64,000 nucleotides of DNA, taken from positions 54,155,439 to 54,219,438 of the forward strand of contig NC_088800.1 in NCBI RefSeq assembly GCF_011386835.1. Direction: 5' to 3'. Below the pieces are notes generated by a model. That model saw nothing but the letters and a program-made list of their open reading frames with translations. It was not told the origin of the DNA and did not search any database. Of this stretch, positions 33,316 through 45,751 are shown piece after piece. The number at the start of each line of letters is the position of its first letter. The first letter of the stretch is position 1. The DNA comes from Chrysemys picta bellii. Lineage: Eukaryota; Chordata; Testudines; Emydidae. Made by a program: the position numbers and the translations under genes.

Positions 33316-33495
33316 CACCTCTACCTTGATATAACGCTGTCCTCGGGAGCCAAAAAATCTTACTGCGTTATAGGTGAAATCGTGTTATATCGAACTTGCT
33401 TTGATCCACCGGAGTCCGCAGCCCTCCCCCCTCGCCCCCCGGAGTACTGCTTTACCGCATTATATCCAAATTTGTGTTATATCGGGGTAGAGGTG
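33316..33495. mobile_element. Tc1/mariner-type MITE, copy 2 (180 bp)
   Basis: Ends CACCTCTACCTTGATATAACG and the complementary GGTAGAGGTG, flanked by TA at 33314-33315 and 33496-33497. It contains internal repeats of the GCGTTATA-TCG type. Same family as 6505-6692, opposite orientation, and better preserved. Confidence 0.92.
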
Positions 33496-34857
33496 TACTT
33501 AGGGATCAAAGGTCAGGGGGCAGTCATTTCCTCTAGATTGAGCTGTGATTGCAGTGTTATGAATCATTCACAATCTCTATTCTATTATTTCTTCATGAGT
33601 ATATTTGTAATATAGTAGCTCCCACGATATATTAGGCACTGTCCACATATACAACACACAGACAGGGACACACAGTCCCTTATAAATAAGAGACAGAAAA
33701 CATAGCCAGCCATTTTGGGGTAGATTCACCCCATTATTTTAATAATTTACAAAACTAAACTCCCTTAGGAGAAGTTATTTCTTTCTAAAATCGTCCATTT
33801 TAAAACCTGCTCCTTATATTTAATGACGAGCATGCGCTTCTAACTGCTTGGCAAGGTTGCTGTGAAAGTCAGGATTAATGATAAGTGCGGTTTTTATGTT
33901 TCGCCATCCTCGGGTAGTGTGTGGGTGGGTGGGAGGGATTTTGCGTTACCCAGAGAATGGTTAATATGAAAGAAAATGAGGCAGTTATTATTCTAACACA
34001 AGCTCAGGAGGCAGCAAGGGGGATTGAAACAAGAAAACCCCACCCTAAATTATCATCAAAAGCCGAATTGGTATTATTTTTGTCAACAACATTTCTCAGC
34101 ACAGAAGCAACAAGCACAAGCTCTTATCAATTGTTTATACAGTGCCAGAGGGCTCAATGCCACGTTACAAACAGGGGAAGACAAGATCAAGCAAGGTTAG
34201 CTGCAAAGCACCAGTTCAGGTCCTGGCACATTTGCAAAAGGATCCTCAGGCCAGTCTGCCTTCTTTGATGTCTGTTTCCAGCAGGTGCAACTAAAATAAC
34301 GGAAAAAGGGGAATTGCTGGCATCCAGAGTGCATGCTCCCTTCCCATCAGCATTACTTTCATTTTGCTTTGAACAGCTCCAGACAGCTTGTGTTAAACTT
34401 GGCTCTAACAAATCAAGCAAACGGCGGTAAAAATGTCCTTGCTGCACCCATGTTATGTGCCACTAGAGCAGCCCAGAGATCTAACCTGTTTAAGAGGTAT
34501 CTTGATACGTATCCCACAAGCTCCCTGGGACTCAGACTGAGATACATTTTGGTCAATGAAAGCAGATTAAACAGGCCTGCGATTTATTCTTCTTTGTTGG
34601 GCTGCCAGGAGCAGAGATGGCGACCTGAGGATGCTGGGGTGACTACATGTGACACGATAGGTTAGAGATCTGCATAAAGTACTGCTTTCCTATCTCACTG
34701 GCCTGTCCGTACTACAACGGCATTCTCACAGACCCGCCCAGCAGGTGGGAGTACTTGAGGCATGTTCTTTGTGGCAAGGTCTTCTCTGTTTGAATGGCCA
34801 GTTTATACCAGTGTAAATCCAGAATGGCTCAATTTTGCATATTTACAGTCATGTAAC
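33496..34857. other. No feature seen
   Basis: Unassigned intergenic or intronic sequence. Only short shadow frames. Confidence 0.5.
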
Positions 34858-35071
34858 CAGGGCCAGCTCCAGGCATCAGCCTGGCAAGCAGGTGCTTGGG
34901 GTGGCCACTCTGGAGAGGGGCGTCACGTTCAGCTATTCGGCGGCAATTCGGCGGATGGTACCTCACTCCAGCTCGGAGCGAAGGACCTCCCGCCGAATTG
35001 TCGCCGCAGATCGCGATCGCGGCTTTTTTTTTTGGCTGCTTGGGGTGGCCAAAATCCTGGAGCCGGTCCTG
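34858..35071. mobile_element. CAGGGCC-family hAT MITE (214 bp)
   Basis: Ends CAGGGCCAGCTCCAGGCA and GGAGCCGGTCCTG. Flanks CATGTAAC (34850-34857) and CATATAAC (35072-35079) form an 8-bp duplication with one mismatch. The centre holds a palindrome (CGGCGGCAATTCGGCGG, then CCGCCGAATTGTCGCCG). Confidence 0.88.
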
Positions 35072-38000
35072 CATATAACAGATCAGAATCTGGCCTGTAG
35101 GCTCTAATGCTGGAGCAGTTTCTTCTCCACCATAGCGACTGACTGGGGAATCTCCATTCCAGTGAGCACTCCTGAAACTCACTCTTTTGCCTTCTCCCCT
35201 GCCTCTGCATTTCTGTGTAACCAGCACAGCAATCTGGCCTGCAGGTGTTTTTGTAAACCAAGCCAATTCCACCATCATTGTCTCAGTCTCTTTCATATTG
35301 TCTTCTTGTCTTGCTAATCTCTGCTCCATGACTTCTGTGCTGCTCTCTGAATTAGTCCTAGGCTTCCTCTTGTGTTTAGGGGGCATCACTGATTGGCCTG
35401 TATCCCTACAGCAGGACTTGAGCAAACCTCAAATTGAGACACTGTTTTTCATTGCAGTGTTCTTAGCATAGGCGAGGGTTGGCAGTGGAAAGTCACCTTA
35501 AGGCAGATGTAGATTAGTCATTTTAAGCCTCCTTTCCGTCCATTTAATTTTCTGTGTCCTGGACCTTTAAATTTCTAAGGTCTCTGGTGGCAGTTCTTTT
35601 GGGTGTAGCTGGGTGTGCGATGGCAGAGGGGATACACACACGCTGCTCTCCCTCGTCGAGACTTGACTTTTGTTCTTTCTTGTTTGCTTCCCTTAATCCA
35701 CAACAAATTGCAGCTGCTTTATGAGTATTGGGAAATATAATAGCCCCTAGCTAAAAACAGATGTAAACTGGTGCCAACTCTCCAATGCCCTAGCTCTGGG
35801 AGGTCAAATGCAATGGGCCTCACCGCTGACCCAACCCTGGATTTGGGTTTGCCAAACTAAACCCAGTTGATGAAGTTTTGTGGGAGCAAAGGCAGGTTCC
35901 CTGCAGCCTACCCCTGCTTGCAGCCTGCTAGAGCTTTCCTTTCCTTAGGCATAGGAAGCAAGCAGCGTGGTTTGGCCCAGCCACCGCAGTACTGCCTCTG
36001 TTAATGCCTTTATCAACATTAAATAACAGTTTCTTCCTCACCCTGGTATTTTGTGCCGGTGACAACGCACTGCAGGAATGCTGATCCCTAAATCAGCTGC
36101 CGCTGACAGGAATATCTCTCTGGTCGCAGCGAGGGCACCCGGTTTGCTGCCGAGCAAAGCAGGGCACAAAAGCCTTTGTCTCTTCTCTGCTGTGTATCCC
36201 CTGCCCTATGCTCTGTGCTTCTATTTCTGTTGGTGGTGGGGCCTCTCCAGCCCAGCCACCTGTTCCAGTCTGTCCCATTGTGCCCCCTCCTTCCTCAGTG
36301 CTTTCAAGCTGAAGATGGGATCTGAAGGAAAACTCCCTCTCTAGCCTTAAAGCTATTGGCATTAGAAATAAATATGTAGATGGCAGGGTTACTTGCTCTG
36401 GTTTTAGGGTCTATGTGCTGCAAGGGCTAGATCCTCTGTTTGGCATGATCTGTTGTGAGAATGGTGTTCTTCCACCACCAGAGAAGGAGAAATAATCTCC
36501 ACACTGTACTGTTGCTGTAGGAGGTAAAGCCCTCTGCAAACTACCATAGACAAGTATCATTCTCCCCACTTTATGGATGGGGAAACTGAGGCATGGAGTA
36601 ATGACAGCAGTGTGTCAGTGGAGGTGGAGTCCATAGGGGAAATTAGGAGTCTGAGGCACCTGAACTACAACTCCCATGAGGCACCGCAGCAGATCAGGCA
36701 GACACAGAGATTACTGGACACTATCCGAAACATTATGATTTTTCTGACAAAATATTGAAAAATTTCAGCAAAATTGTCGTTTTCCTCAGGACATTTTCCA
36801 TTTTGCAGAGACCCCATTTCCCACTGGAAAAATAGGTAGGTAGAAAATTCCCAACCTGCTCTAGAAATTAGACGCAGATGACAGGCCACTCAGCCATTGT
36901 CACTGAGACACCACGCTGGGCCAGCCCCCTCCGGTGAGACAGACCTGTGGAAAGAGACCCCCCCCCCTCCATCCCTGGGAGTGAGGACAAAGAGCTGTCC
37001 CCCTACTGCCTAGCCTCCGAGCTAATTCCCACTCTGATTTCCCAGTGTGCCCTGCGGAATGTCTGCCATAGCGACTGTCATGCCTGATGGTTTTTGTGGT
37101 GGTTGTGGAAAAGTCAGATGACCCCCATCTAACTTCTGTGTGGCTGTGATGTGGCAAGGGGCTCAGCTATCATGCTGATGAGTGAAGTATAAATGCTGAG
37201 AGATTAGACAGATACTAATGAACAGGGCCCTGACCCTCCTCCACACTCGAAGAGGAAGGTAACTGTGTAAGAGGAGCCCTGACCTGGAGCCCAAAGCTAT
37301 GCTGAGATGAGGAATGCCCAAGGCTCTGCTGTGGTCCTGGGGAATAGCCCGATGACGTGGGTGGAAACTATAATGGTGCTCTGGCACCAGTTCCTTTCTG
37401 CTGTAATCCAGTCCCCAAGGCGCCCTGAGCAAGGTATATTGTCTTACATAACTTTCCACTGCTGTAACTGAACTCAGCTGTCTCGGCCTGGTACCTACAG
37501 CACAGGGCTCCAAGTCCTGGGCAGTACCGAGTGTCATTTTACAATGCACTTATAGGACATGTTTGATAAATGGTTTTACTTGTTCCCCTCTCTGTCCCTT
37601 CCTCCCCCCACCTCATCCACCTGGAGGAGGTGGACTCTTCCCGCATCTGATGTCCCACATTGGTTACATTTTATAATTGAAATTGTGGCCTTTGGTAGGG
37701 AGACACACGGTAGTCGGTTGGGTAGTATCTTCCCGGGTAGTTCCTTTTCTTTTTTGAGTTTGAAGGAGCCACTTCTTCAGTTTCCACCATCCAGTTGCTG
37801 GACATATTTTTAGCCTTAGGAGGGCGCTAAACCCATAACCTTGGCCCCTTTGGCTTCCAAGTGATCATCAGTTGGCCATCTGCAGATCAGCACAATTTAC
37901 ACTCGATGTATTTAAAGAACATGGAGGGGGGGAAAGGGAGAAGGAGATGGGGTGGACCGCAGGAACCTTACATAACACCCCAAAGGTCATGGGAAATCAT

Positions 38001-39759
38001 GTACACGTCTGAAACAGCAGCAGAAGAGTCCAAAGCATGGAGGCTGATTTGATCTGATCAAGTAATTTTTTAGGCTCTACCTTTTGGGATGAGCTGGTCC
38101 AATGCCACCCAACATTTCAAGCAGCTGTAGCACGTTACTGGCTTACAGGTCTTTATGTTGCATGCTTATTTAGTATTAAAATCAACAAGCGCAGGCTCCA
38201 GGTGCCATGACAAAGCATTAAACACAAAAGAGAAGCAGCAGCAGGTCCCACGGTGCCCAGACCATCTCGAAAACACACTATGTGCCCTTCAGCCCAATTA
38301 CCCCTCCCCGCACACTGTAGCACTCCTCAAATGCCTGGCAGAAGAGACAAGCTTCACAGCATGCCCTGAAGCTGAGGTTGCTAGATCCCGGCTATTTTGG
38401 ACCAAAAGGGGGGATGAATTCCCAAGTTCTGGTGTCCTGGAGAGCATGCTGCCAGGAACTCCGAGAAGCTGCACTGATCTCAACAGCAGCAGTATTGTGC
38501 GCTGGGGCCTCTCTCAGGTAGGCTGGCTCCAGGCCATTTAGGGCTGTGTGGGTCAGAAGCAGCACGTTCAGCTCCCACCAGACGCTCAGTCCATGCAGCA
38601 CCTGCCTTTAGAGGTTATGTGTCACTTTACATTAGGCTCCCTTAGGCCTGCTTACATCACTCCCTGATGTGGATGGGAGGGTCAGGGTGGCTCAGCTGGT
38701 GCGAAGAAGCATGAGCTGCAGGAGGGTGGAGGCTGCTTTACCCTGGTAGTTACTTCTCTCCTACAAGTGTTTCTAGCCCCTGCGTGGGCGAGTTGCGCTC
38801 TCTTAGGTGCCCTGTGGGCTGTACTCAGAGCTGATGTGCTGGGAGGGCTGGCTGCTAGCAACACGCTGGCCAGTGGGTGAGAATCCACATTGAGACACAG
38901 GTCAACTCTGCAGAGTAGTTCTCTTGCAATTCACTCAGGCTGCCATGTCAGTCTTCTTCCCTGGGTCTCTGTGCTCACTTGTCTCAAGGCGAGCAGCATG
39001 GCTCCCATGGGACGTTCTGCCCTGACATGCAGCCGCTTGGTTGGGGCTTTGCTCAGGGGAGGCAGGGCTGGGGGACAGACTGGGGCAAACTTACCTTTCA
39101 GCCTTCTAGTCTGCTCTGTAGTGTCAGGACGGAGGGTCCCTGGGGATGCAGTGACTGTGTGCCATGATCGGAGGGTGTGAAGGCTGAGGAGGGATGGGTG
39201 GGGATGTTTTGGGTGGTGCAAACAAGTATAACTAGAAGCAATGAGGTGGAACTGAGCAGTCAGGGTGGCTCGCAGAAGAAATCCTCTGAGGGTGAGATCT
39301 GTTAGACCATGAAACACCCTCCCCAAGAAAAGGGCATTTTAGAGGGGACTGGACTATGCTGCAGGAGCAATCCTGAATGGCAGGCCTAGGTGTTGGGACA
39401 GGACCAGCTCCATAGCTGGGAGCCAGGTGGTGGAGAGCAGGAGATTTGGAGTCAGGGCGGCAGGTTGCCGTTCCCAGGTCCCACTGACTGGCTGTGTGAA
39501 TGCAGGGCAATGGCTTGTCTCTGCTGTGTCCCCATTAGAGGGAGGCTTTGAGCTTCAGTCAGGAATGTCTGGGAATTGCTGTGAAAGGGGAAGGGGCTCT
39601 TGGAGGGCAGGCCCCAGCTCCTGGGTCGGTGGCGCTATGAACTTCATGCTCAGTTTGTGTGACTGACCCCTTTGCTCAAGCCCCAGTGTCCCCAGGCGAG
39701 CTCTGAGATCAAAGAGCAATAAGACTCCCAGCAACACTGAACCCCTGAACCACCGGGGA
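35072..39759. other. No gene seen; AT-rich repeat at about 36725-36880
   Basis: Nearly 4.7 kb without recognisable exons. 36725-36880 (CTGACAAAATATTGAAAAA, ending CCCAACCTGCTCTA) belongs to the AT-rich family seen at 4321. A MIR-like fragment (GGGGAAACTGAGGCATGGAG) lies near 36579-36600. The SRL signal-peptide exon could be in this interval or farther left, but I cannot point to it. Confidence 0.4.
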
Positions 39760-40290
39760 CCAGCGCCAACCCCTCCCTCGCCTCATCCCCCCTCCACGCT
39801 CGCTGGCTGGCAGCTCTACGCGCTCCTCCCTGCACCGCCTGCCAGCCACTGCAGCATACCCCAGTGACCAGGCTCAGCTCCCTCGTGGCTCACCCACCCA
39901 CACGGCATCCAGCTGGGTTCCCCCACGAGCCTGAGCCTTCCCTCCCTCCTCCTGGCTCTCACCACTAGGCTGCTCAGCCTTGCTCCCCTGCTGCATCTCC
40001 TCCCCTAGCCCTCCTCCTCCTCCCCACCTACCTCTGACCCATGGCCCTGAGTCCCTCCTGCCACTGCTGTGCAGCCCTGACGCCCTCCCGCCTCCCTCCC
40101 ACCTCCGCCCACTGCCCTCTTGCCTCCTCCCCCGACCCCAACTCCCTCCCATCTCTGCCCTGCAGCCCGACACCCTCCCTCCCTCCTCCCACCCACCCAC
40201 TGCCCCAACTCCCTGCCCTGATACCCTGCCTCCCATCCACTGCCCCGACTCTCTCCCACCTCTGCCCACTGCCCTGACTCCTTACATACC
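39760..40290. repeat. Pyrimidine-rich degenerate tandem repeat
   Basis: Runs of CCACTGCCCTGACTCCCT-like units, strongly C+T on the + strand. The same composition resumes at about 42770-42955, so the LINE at 40440-42768 appears to have split one tract. Long minus-strand frames rich in Gly and Arg here are composition artefacts. Confidence 0.65.
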
Positions 40291-40439
40291 TCACACTATA
40301 GTATTAATGACCAACATGTTACCAGTTTGCATATGATTCTTTAGATGACACCTGTTAGATACAGATTATGACAACACGGTGTTGGGGCGATGAGTGTAGA
40401 AGGCCTGATGTGAGTTATGGTATGGTGTGCAGTGTGGGG

Positions 40440-42768
40440 TTCTCAGGGTCACAAAAGATAATAGTGTTACTCTAAGGTACTTAGACTTCTGTAAGGCATT
40501 TGACTTAATAGCATATGACATTTTGATTAAAAAAAACCTAGAAAGATATAAAATTAGCATGGTACCCATTAAATGGATTAAAAACTGGCTAACTGATATT
40601 TCTCAAAATGTAACTGTAAATGGGGAATCATTATCAAACTGGTCTGTTTCTAGTGGGATCGGTTCTTGGCCCCTATGCTAATTAACATTTTTATTAATGA
40701 CCTGGAAAAAAACATAAAATCACCACTGATGCAGAGTGCAGACACAAAAATTGGGGGAATGATGGTAAATACCGAAGAAGACAGGTCATTGATACAAGCA
40801 AGCTGGATTGTTTTGTAACCTGAGGTCATGCAAATAATGTGCATTTTAATATGGCTAAATGTAAATATATACATCTCGGGGGGGGGGGGGGGGGAATGTA
40901 GGCCGTACTTACAGGATGGGGAACTCCTGGGAAGCAGTGACTGAAAAAGATTTGGGGGTCACAGTGTATAATCAGCTGTGTGACGTTGTGCAGTCTATAT
41001 GGTTTTATAAAAATATAATAATAAGTGAATATAATGTAACTGGAATATGCTTCATGCAAAAGGTCTCTTGTAAGGTATCATTACAAAGCTTATAATCTAT
41101 TGAGTGTGATCATCCTATTTGTATAAATGTACCACTCTCATATCTAAAACTAGAAATATGAAATATAACTCTGAGGGCCTATTGTAATTATGCAAAGTGT
41201 GGGCCATTAATGGTGGTTTGGAATCTTGATGACTCCCATTAACCAGGACCATTGTCTGCAGATGGCTGTGTTTACCTGTGAGTCTTCCTGTATATGTGTG
41301 TGCTGGCAAGTGGGTAATGAAGTCTTGCAGTGACATGTGATCATGTCACCTGAACTGGAATCCATCCTTAACCTGGTGCTTTTTCAGTGAGGGGGGGTGG
41401 AAACCAGAGGGACAAAGGGTTCCCGCCTTATGCAAAAGATATATAAAGGGGTGGAACAGAACAAAGAGGAGAGAGAAGAGCCATCATGAAGAATCCCCTA
41501 GCTACTACCTGATCTGGAACAAGAGCTGTACCAGGGGAAAGAATTGTGCCCAGGCCTGGAAGGTGTCCAGTCTGAGAAAAAACTTACTGAAGCATCTCAG
41601 AGGGTGAGATTATCTGTATTCAGTTTGATTGGACATAGATTTGCGCATTTTATTTTATTTTGCTTGGTGACTTACTTTGTTCTTTCGGTTACTACTTGAA
41701 ACCACTTAAATCCTACTTTCCGTATTTAATAAAATCACTTTTTTCTTATTAATTAACTCAGAGTATGTATTAATACCCGGGGGAGCAAACAATTGTGCAT
41801 CTCTCTCTATCAGTGTTATAGAGGGCGAACAATTTATGAGTTTGCCCTGCATAAGCTTTATACAGGGTAAAATGGATTTATTTGGGTTTAGACCCCATTG
41901 GGAGTTGGGCATCTGAGTGCTAAAGACAAGCACACTTCTGTGAGCTGTTTTCAGGTAAACCTGCAGCTTTGGGACAAGTAATTCAGACCCTGGGTCTTTG
42001 TTGGAGCAGACGGGAGTGTCTGACTAAGTAAGACAGGGTGCTGGACTCCTGAGCTGGCAGGGAAAACAGGAGCAGAGGTAGTCTTGGTACATTAGGTGGC
42101 AGCTTCCAAGGGGGTTTCTGTGATTCAACCTGTCACAAGCTGAACATGAGCTCCTAGTGCGACTCTGGCCAAAAGGGCTAATGTGATCCTGGGTGCATTA
42201 ACAGGGGAATATCGAGTAAGAGCAGAGAGATTATTTTGCCTCTGTATTTGGCACTGGTGTGACTGCTGCTGGACTACTGTGTTTAGTTCTGGTGTTCTCA
42301 ACTCAAGAGGGATGTTGATAAATTGGAGAGGGGTCCAAGAAGAGCCACAAGAATGATTAAAGGATTAGAAAACCTTCCTTACAGTGACAGACTTAAGGAG
42401 CTCAATCTATTTAGCTTAACAAAGAGAAGGTTAAGTGGTGACTTGATTACAGTAAGTACCTACATGGGGAATATTTGATGGGCTCTTCAATCTAGCAGAG
42501 AAAGGTCTAACACGACCCAATGGCTGGAAGTTGAAACTAGAAAAATTCAGCCTGGAAATAAGATGCAAATGTTTAACGGTGAGCGACATTAATCATTGGA
42601 ACAACTGACCAAGGGTCGTGGTGGATTCTCCATCACTGGCCATTTTTAAATCAAGGCTGCATGTTTGTCTAAAAGAGCTACTCTGGGGAATTATTTTGGG
42701 GAAGTCCTATAGTCTGTGTTCTACAAGAGGTCAGACTAGATGGTCAAAATGGCCCCTTTTGGCCTTGG
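40440..42768 (+). mobile_element. Decayed CR1-superfamily LINE holding a solo LTR
   Basis: Reverse transcriptase pieces LDFCKAFDLIAYDIL, WIKNWLTD and VNGESLSNWSVSSGIGSWPL appear at 40470-40680, then INDLEKNI. After the solo LTR the C-terminal pattern (RRATRMIKGLENLPYSDRLK-like, LFSLTKRRLSGDLI-like) resumes in a frame with stops, ending in GGTCAGACTAGATGGTCAAA, the 3' end type of such LINEs. The catalytic core is incomplete. Confidence 0.78.
40979..42137 (+). mobile_element. Solo ERV-type LTR, 1159 bp
   Basis: Starts TGTGACGTTGTG, ends CCTGTCACA, and is flanked by the 5-bp duplication AGCTG (40974-40978 and 42138-42142). TGTGAC/GTCACA forms a terminal inverted repeat. A TATA-like element ATATATAAAGGGG lies near 41440 and a polyadenylation signal AATAAA at 41728-41733, which gives a U3-R-U5 layout on the + strand. 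No internal retroviral sequence or second LTR is present. It split the LINE around it. Confidence 0.9.
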
Positions 42769-42955
42769 ACTCTCTGTCCCACTGCTCTGACTCCCTCTGG
42801 CCTGTTTCTCTTGGTCCTTCTCTCCCACCGCCGTCCCTCTCACAGCTCTGCTCTTCTCCACCTGTTCCATCTGCAGGGCCCTGTCCCATCTCTCCTCGCC
42901 AACTTCCCAGCTCTCCTGTGCCACTCCCCACTTCCCATCTCCATTGCTCTGCGTG

Positions 42956-43303
42956 CAGGGCCGGCTCTGGCTTTTTTGCCGCCCCAGGCAAAAAAGCCTC
43001 CCGCCGCCCCCCGCCGAGGAGCGCAGCAGGGGAGGGCGCCGAGCCCGGCCGTGGCCCCGCTCTCCCCGGCCGGCCGGAGCGCCGCAGGGAGGGCGGCGAG
43101 CCCGGCCGGGGCCCTGCTCTCCCCGATCGGCTGGAGCGCCGGAGGGAGGGTGGTGAGCCCGGCTGGGGTCCCGCTCTCGCCAGAGCACTGGGAGGAGGGT
43201 GACAAGCCCGGCTGCGGCCCCGCTCTCCCTGGGTGAGTGCCGCCCCCCTCCAGGTGCCGCCCCAAGCACATGCTTGGAGGGCTGGTGCCTGGAGCCGGCC
43301 CTG
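42956..43303. mobile_element. CAGGGCC-family hAT MITE (348 bp)
   Basis: Ends CAGGGCCGGCTCTGGC and GGAGCCGGCCCTG, flanked by a perfect 8-bp duplication TCTGCGTG (42948-42955 and 43304-43311). The interior has four degenerate GC-rich units of about 55 bp (GAGGGCGGCGAGCCCGGCCG). The last 50 bp match the remnant ending at 28499. Confidence 0.93.
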
Positions 43304-43529
43304 TCTGCGTGCATTCTGCACCGGATCCCCCTCAGCCACATCCCACTTCATAGCCTTCCCACTTCTGAATTGAAACCCCATGCAGGAGTGAGAGGGTGGA
43401 TACCATGGCTCTCCCCACGGACTGACTTTGGTGAGCCACTGAAGGTGGCCAAAGCAAGCCACAGCAGAGGCACTAGCCCACCACACCCCTCCTGCAGAGA
43501 CCCTGCAGACTCGCATGCTGTCTGACATC

Positions 43530-43830
43530 TTTGGATATGTCTGTACTGCAGCAGGAGGTGTAATTCCCAGTTTGGGTAGACATACACGGGCTAGCTTTGG
43601 TTGAGCTAGCACGCTAAAAATAGCAGCACACCCAGGGCAGCACAGGCTAGCCACCTGAGGACTTAGGGACGCAGATGGGATTGTACGAGGGCAGCTAGCC
43701 TGAGCTACTGCCCATGCTACCATGGTTACACTGCTATTTTTATCATATTGCAGTGATCCAAGCTAGTGTGTGTACGTCCACCTGAGCTGGAAACTGCATC
43801 TCCCCGCTGCAGTGTGGACAGACCCTCTGC
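43530..43830. mobile_element. Probable hAT-type non-autonomous element
   Basis: Starts around ATATGTCTGTACTGCAGC and ends around GCTGCAGTGTGGACAGAC, which are roughly inverted copies, with a body of GCTAGC-containing palindromic motifs. Ends and target duplication are not resolved. Confidence 0.5.
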
Positions 43831-45751
43831 GGCTGTTCTGCCCTGTTGATACGACCAGCTCACTGCTGCTCGAGTCCGTGTGCTGGAGTGTTGCAGGACT
43901 GGCTCTCCCTTGCTGTTATTTACACTACAGGCCAAACCAAACGCAGTGATTGGAATCTTTTAAAAGCAGGTTGTTTTTTCTGGTGCTTTGCTTTCCTAAT
44001 CTAGCACCTGGCTGCTCCGAGAGCCAGTTACAAGGGTTTGGTGTACAGGGAATCACTCACCAAGCAACCATCCCTACTGCTCAGGGAAAGCTGCAGCATG
44101 GCCCCTGAACAAGGAGGCCTGGGGAAAGAAACTGATCTGACAGGGTCAAGTCTCACAGTGCAGGATCTGGGTCCGAATGATCACAAAGGCCAGGAGTGTT
44201 CAGGTCCTAGGTTTGACCATGCTTCTCTCTCCGGTAGTAGTATGAACAGAGACTGTGCTCCCCTAAGTGCAGGTGCTAGGGTCTGCAGGATGAGGTCTGC
44301 TGGGCTGGGCTGAGCTGAGCTCTGTGTATGGCTGACTGGCTGGGCAGGGCAGTGCTTTGAGATCCTTGGATACAAAGTGCTAGCATGCCAAGCACTGCTG
44401 TTCATAGTGGTGCGAAGCACTGTGCCGGGTGAGACTGGACACTGCTGGGCTGGAGGGCAGTGGGGCACTTCCCACACTTTCTCCAATACAGCATTTAGGA
44501 ACATGGACAGTGGGAAGACCATCAAAGGGTCATGGGAGAAGACTAAAGGAATGGCCCATGTCAAGCTCTGGTTGCTATCTGAGAGAGCCTGACAGTGCTA
44601 CCCATTTTTCCTCCCTTTGGCTTGAGTGAGGATGGTACTTTCTGGTTGGCATCTGCTTGTCAGCTGGAGTACAAAGGAATTATTCCCTTTTGAAATGCGT
44701 CCCTGGTATGTGGACATTAGACTTTTCAGGGGATTATTCAGACTAGTAGCAACTGTTTGTGACAGAGACGCTATAGCCAGTAATGCTTTATTTTAAGTAT
44801 CTGTTGACTAATGTTGAATTACAGAGGGGGGCCCATGGAAAACGCAGGTGACATCTCCCGGAATGCAGAATGAATTCATTGCATTCCAGTCAGTTTCAAA
44901 GAGCAGCAAATGTTTTCCTAATAAAAGGCCACTCACAATAAATAGCACTCTAGCATGGACCCTGGGTCAGGCTGCACCTTCAAATCTATTCACACGGGTC
45001 CGCTCTTCTTGTGGCCAGTACATTCTGCATCCCCCTTCCTTCAACTCTCACCCTCACCTCTATTATTGACCCAGCAGACACACACCAGCTAAACTCCAAT
45101 TGCTATGCAAGAAACTGAACATGGAAATGACCCTTTATGATTTGCCACACGCAAGTGGCTTTTCAAATATAAATGTTCTGGGCTAAGCTCCCCCCCCACC
45201 CCCACCCCAGCCAATATATTTATAAAAGGTCACTTTCCTTGAGAATTTTATACTGTTCACATCTGTTCCAAACACTGCTTCTGCTGGGGTGAACCACAGG
45301 GGGCAGAAGGGTTATAGCAAAAGGCAAGACCCAGAGGGAACAATTGCTGGTATGACTTACTGGGGCTAAGAGCTACTTGACAGTAATCTCCTAAATACTG
45401 TCCATGTAATATAAGATATTCTCTCCAACAAAAACCTGTTTGCATACGATTTATTGATAGGAGCATTAAAAGCAAGATGGCACCAAAGATGGTTTTTGCT
45501 GCCCATGGATCAACAGGGATAGCATTAAAATTCATTTATAATAGCCTCAAAATAGAGATTTTGTAACATGCTGGGACTCCATATGCAGCATCGTATTAGT
45601 AAGCAACTGAGTTTTACTCCACATCACACACACATAAGCAGGTGTGAGTGTAAGCGCACACACATATTGTGTAGGCACATGTTGGCTCTTTTGAGGAGAA
45701 GAACAGACTCAGACTCAGATAAAACTGACTGCTAATGTTCTAATCATTTAG
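43831..45751 (+). other. Intron sequence upstream of the SRL acidic exon; no feature seen
   Basis: No exon is visible. It ends in CTGCTAATGTTCTAATCATTTAG, a usable branch-point-like and acceptor sequence for the exon at 45752. The polypyrimidine tract is poor, fitting an alternatively used exon. Confidence 0.5.

Noticed and set aside
34829..35425. 198-codon minus-strand frame with MPPKHKRKPRTNSESSTEV near its start
   Set aside because: The C-terminal half is the inside of the MITE at 34858-35071. The first half could be a transposon scrap but shows no known motif.
36078..36344. Candidate SRL signal-peptide exon
   Set aside because: A hydrophobic run is present (LLPSKAGHKSLCLFSAVYPL) but there is no phase-1 donor in the right place and no similarity to the sarcalumenin leader.
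39874..40294. 131-codon Gly/Arg-rich frame and relatives
   Set aside because: Translation of a pyrimidine-rich low-complexity tract; no motif and no codon bias.
42731..43723. 330-codon minus-strand frame
   Set aside because: It crosses the perfect target duplications of the MITE at 42956-43303, so it cannot be an old gene; the GC-rich body lacks stops by composition.
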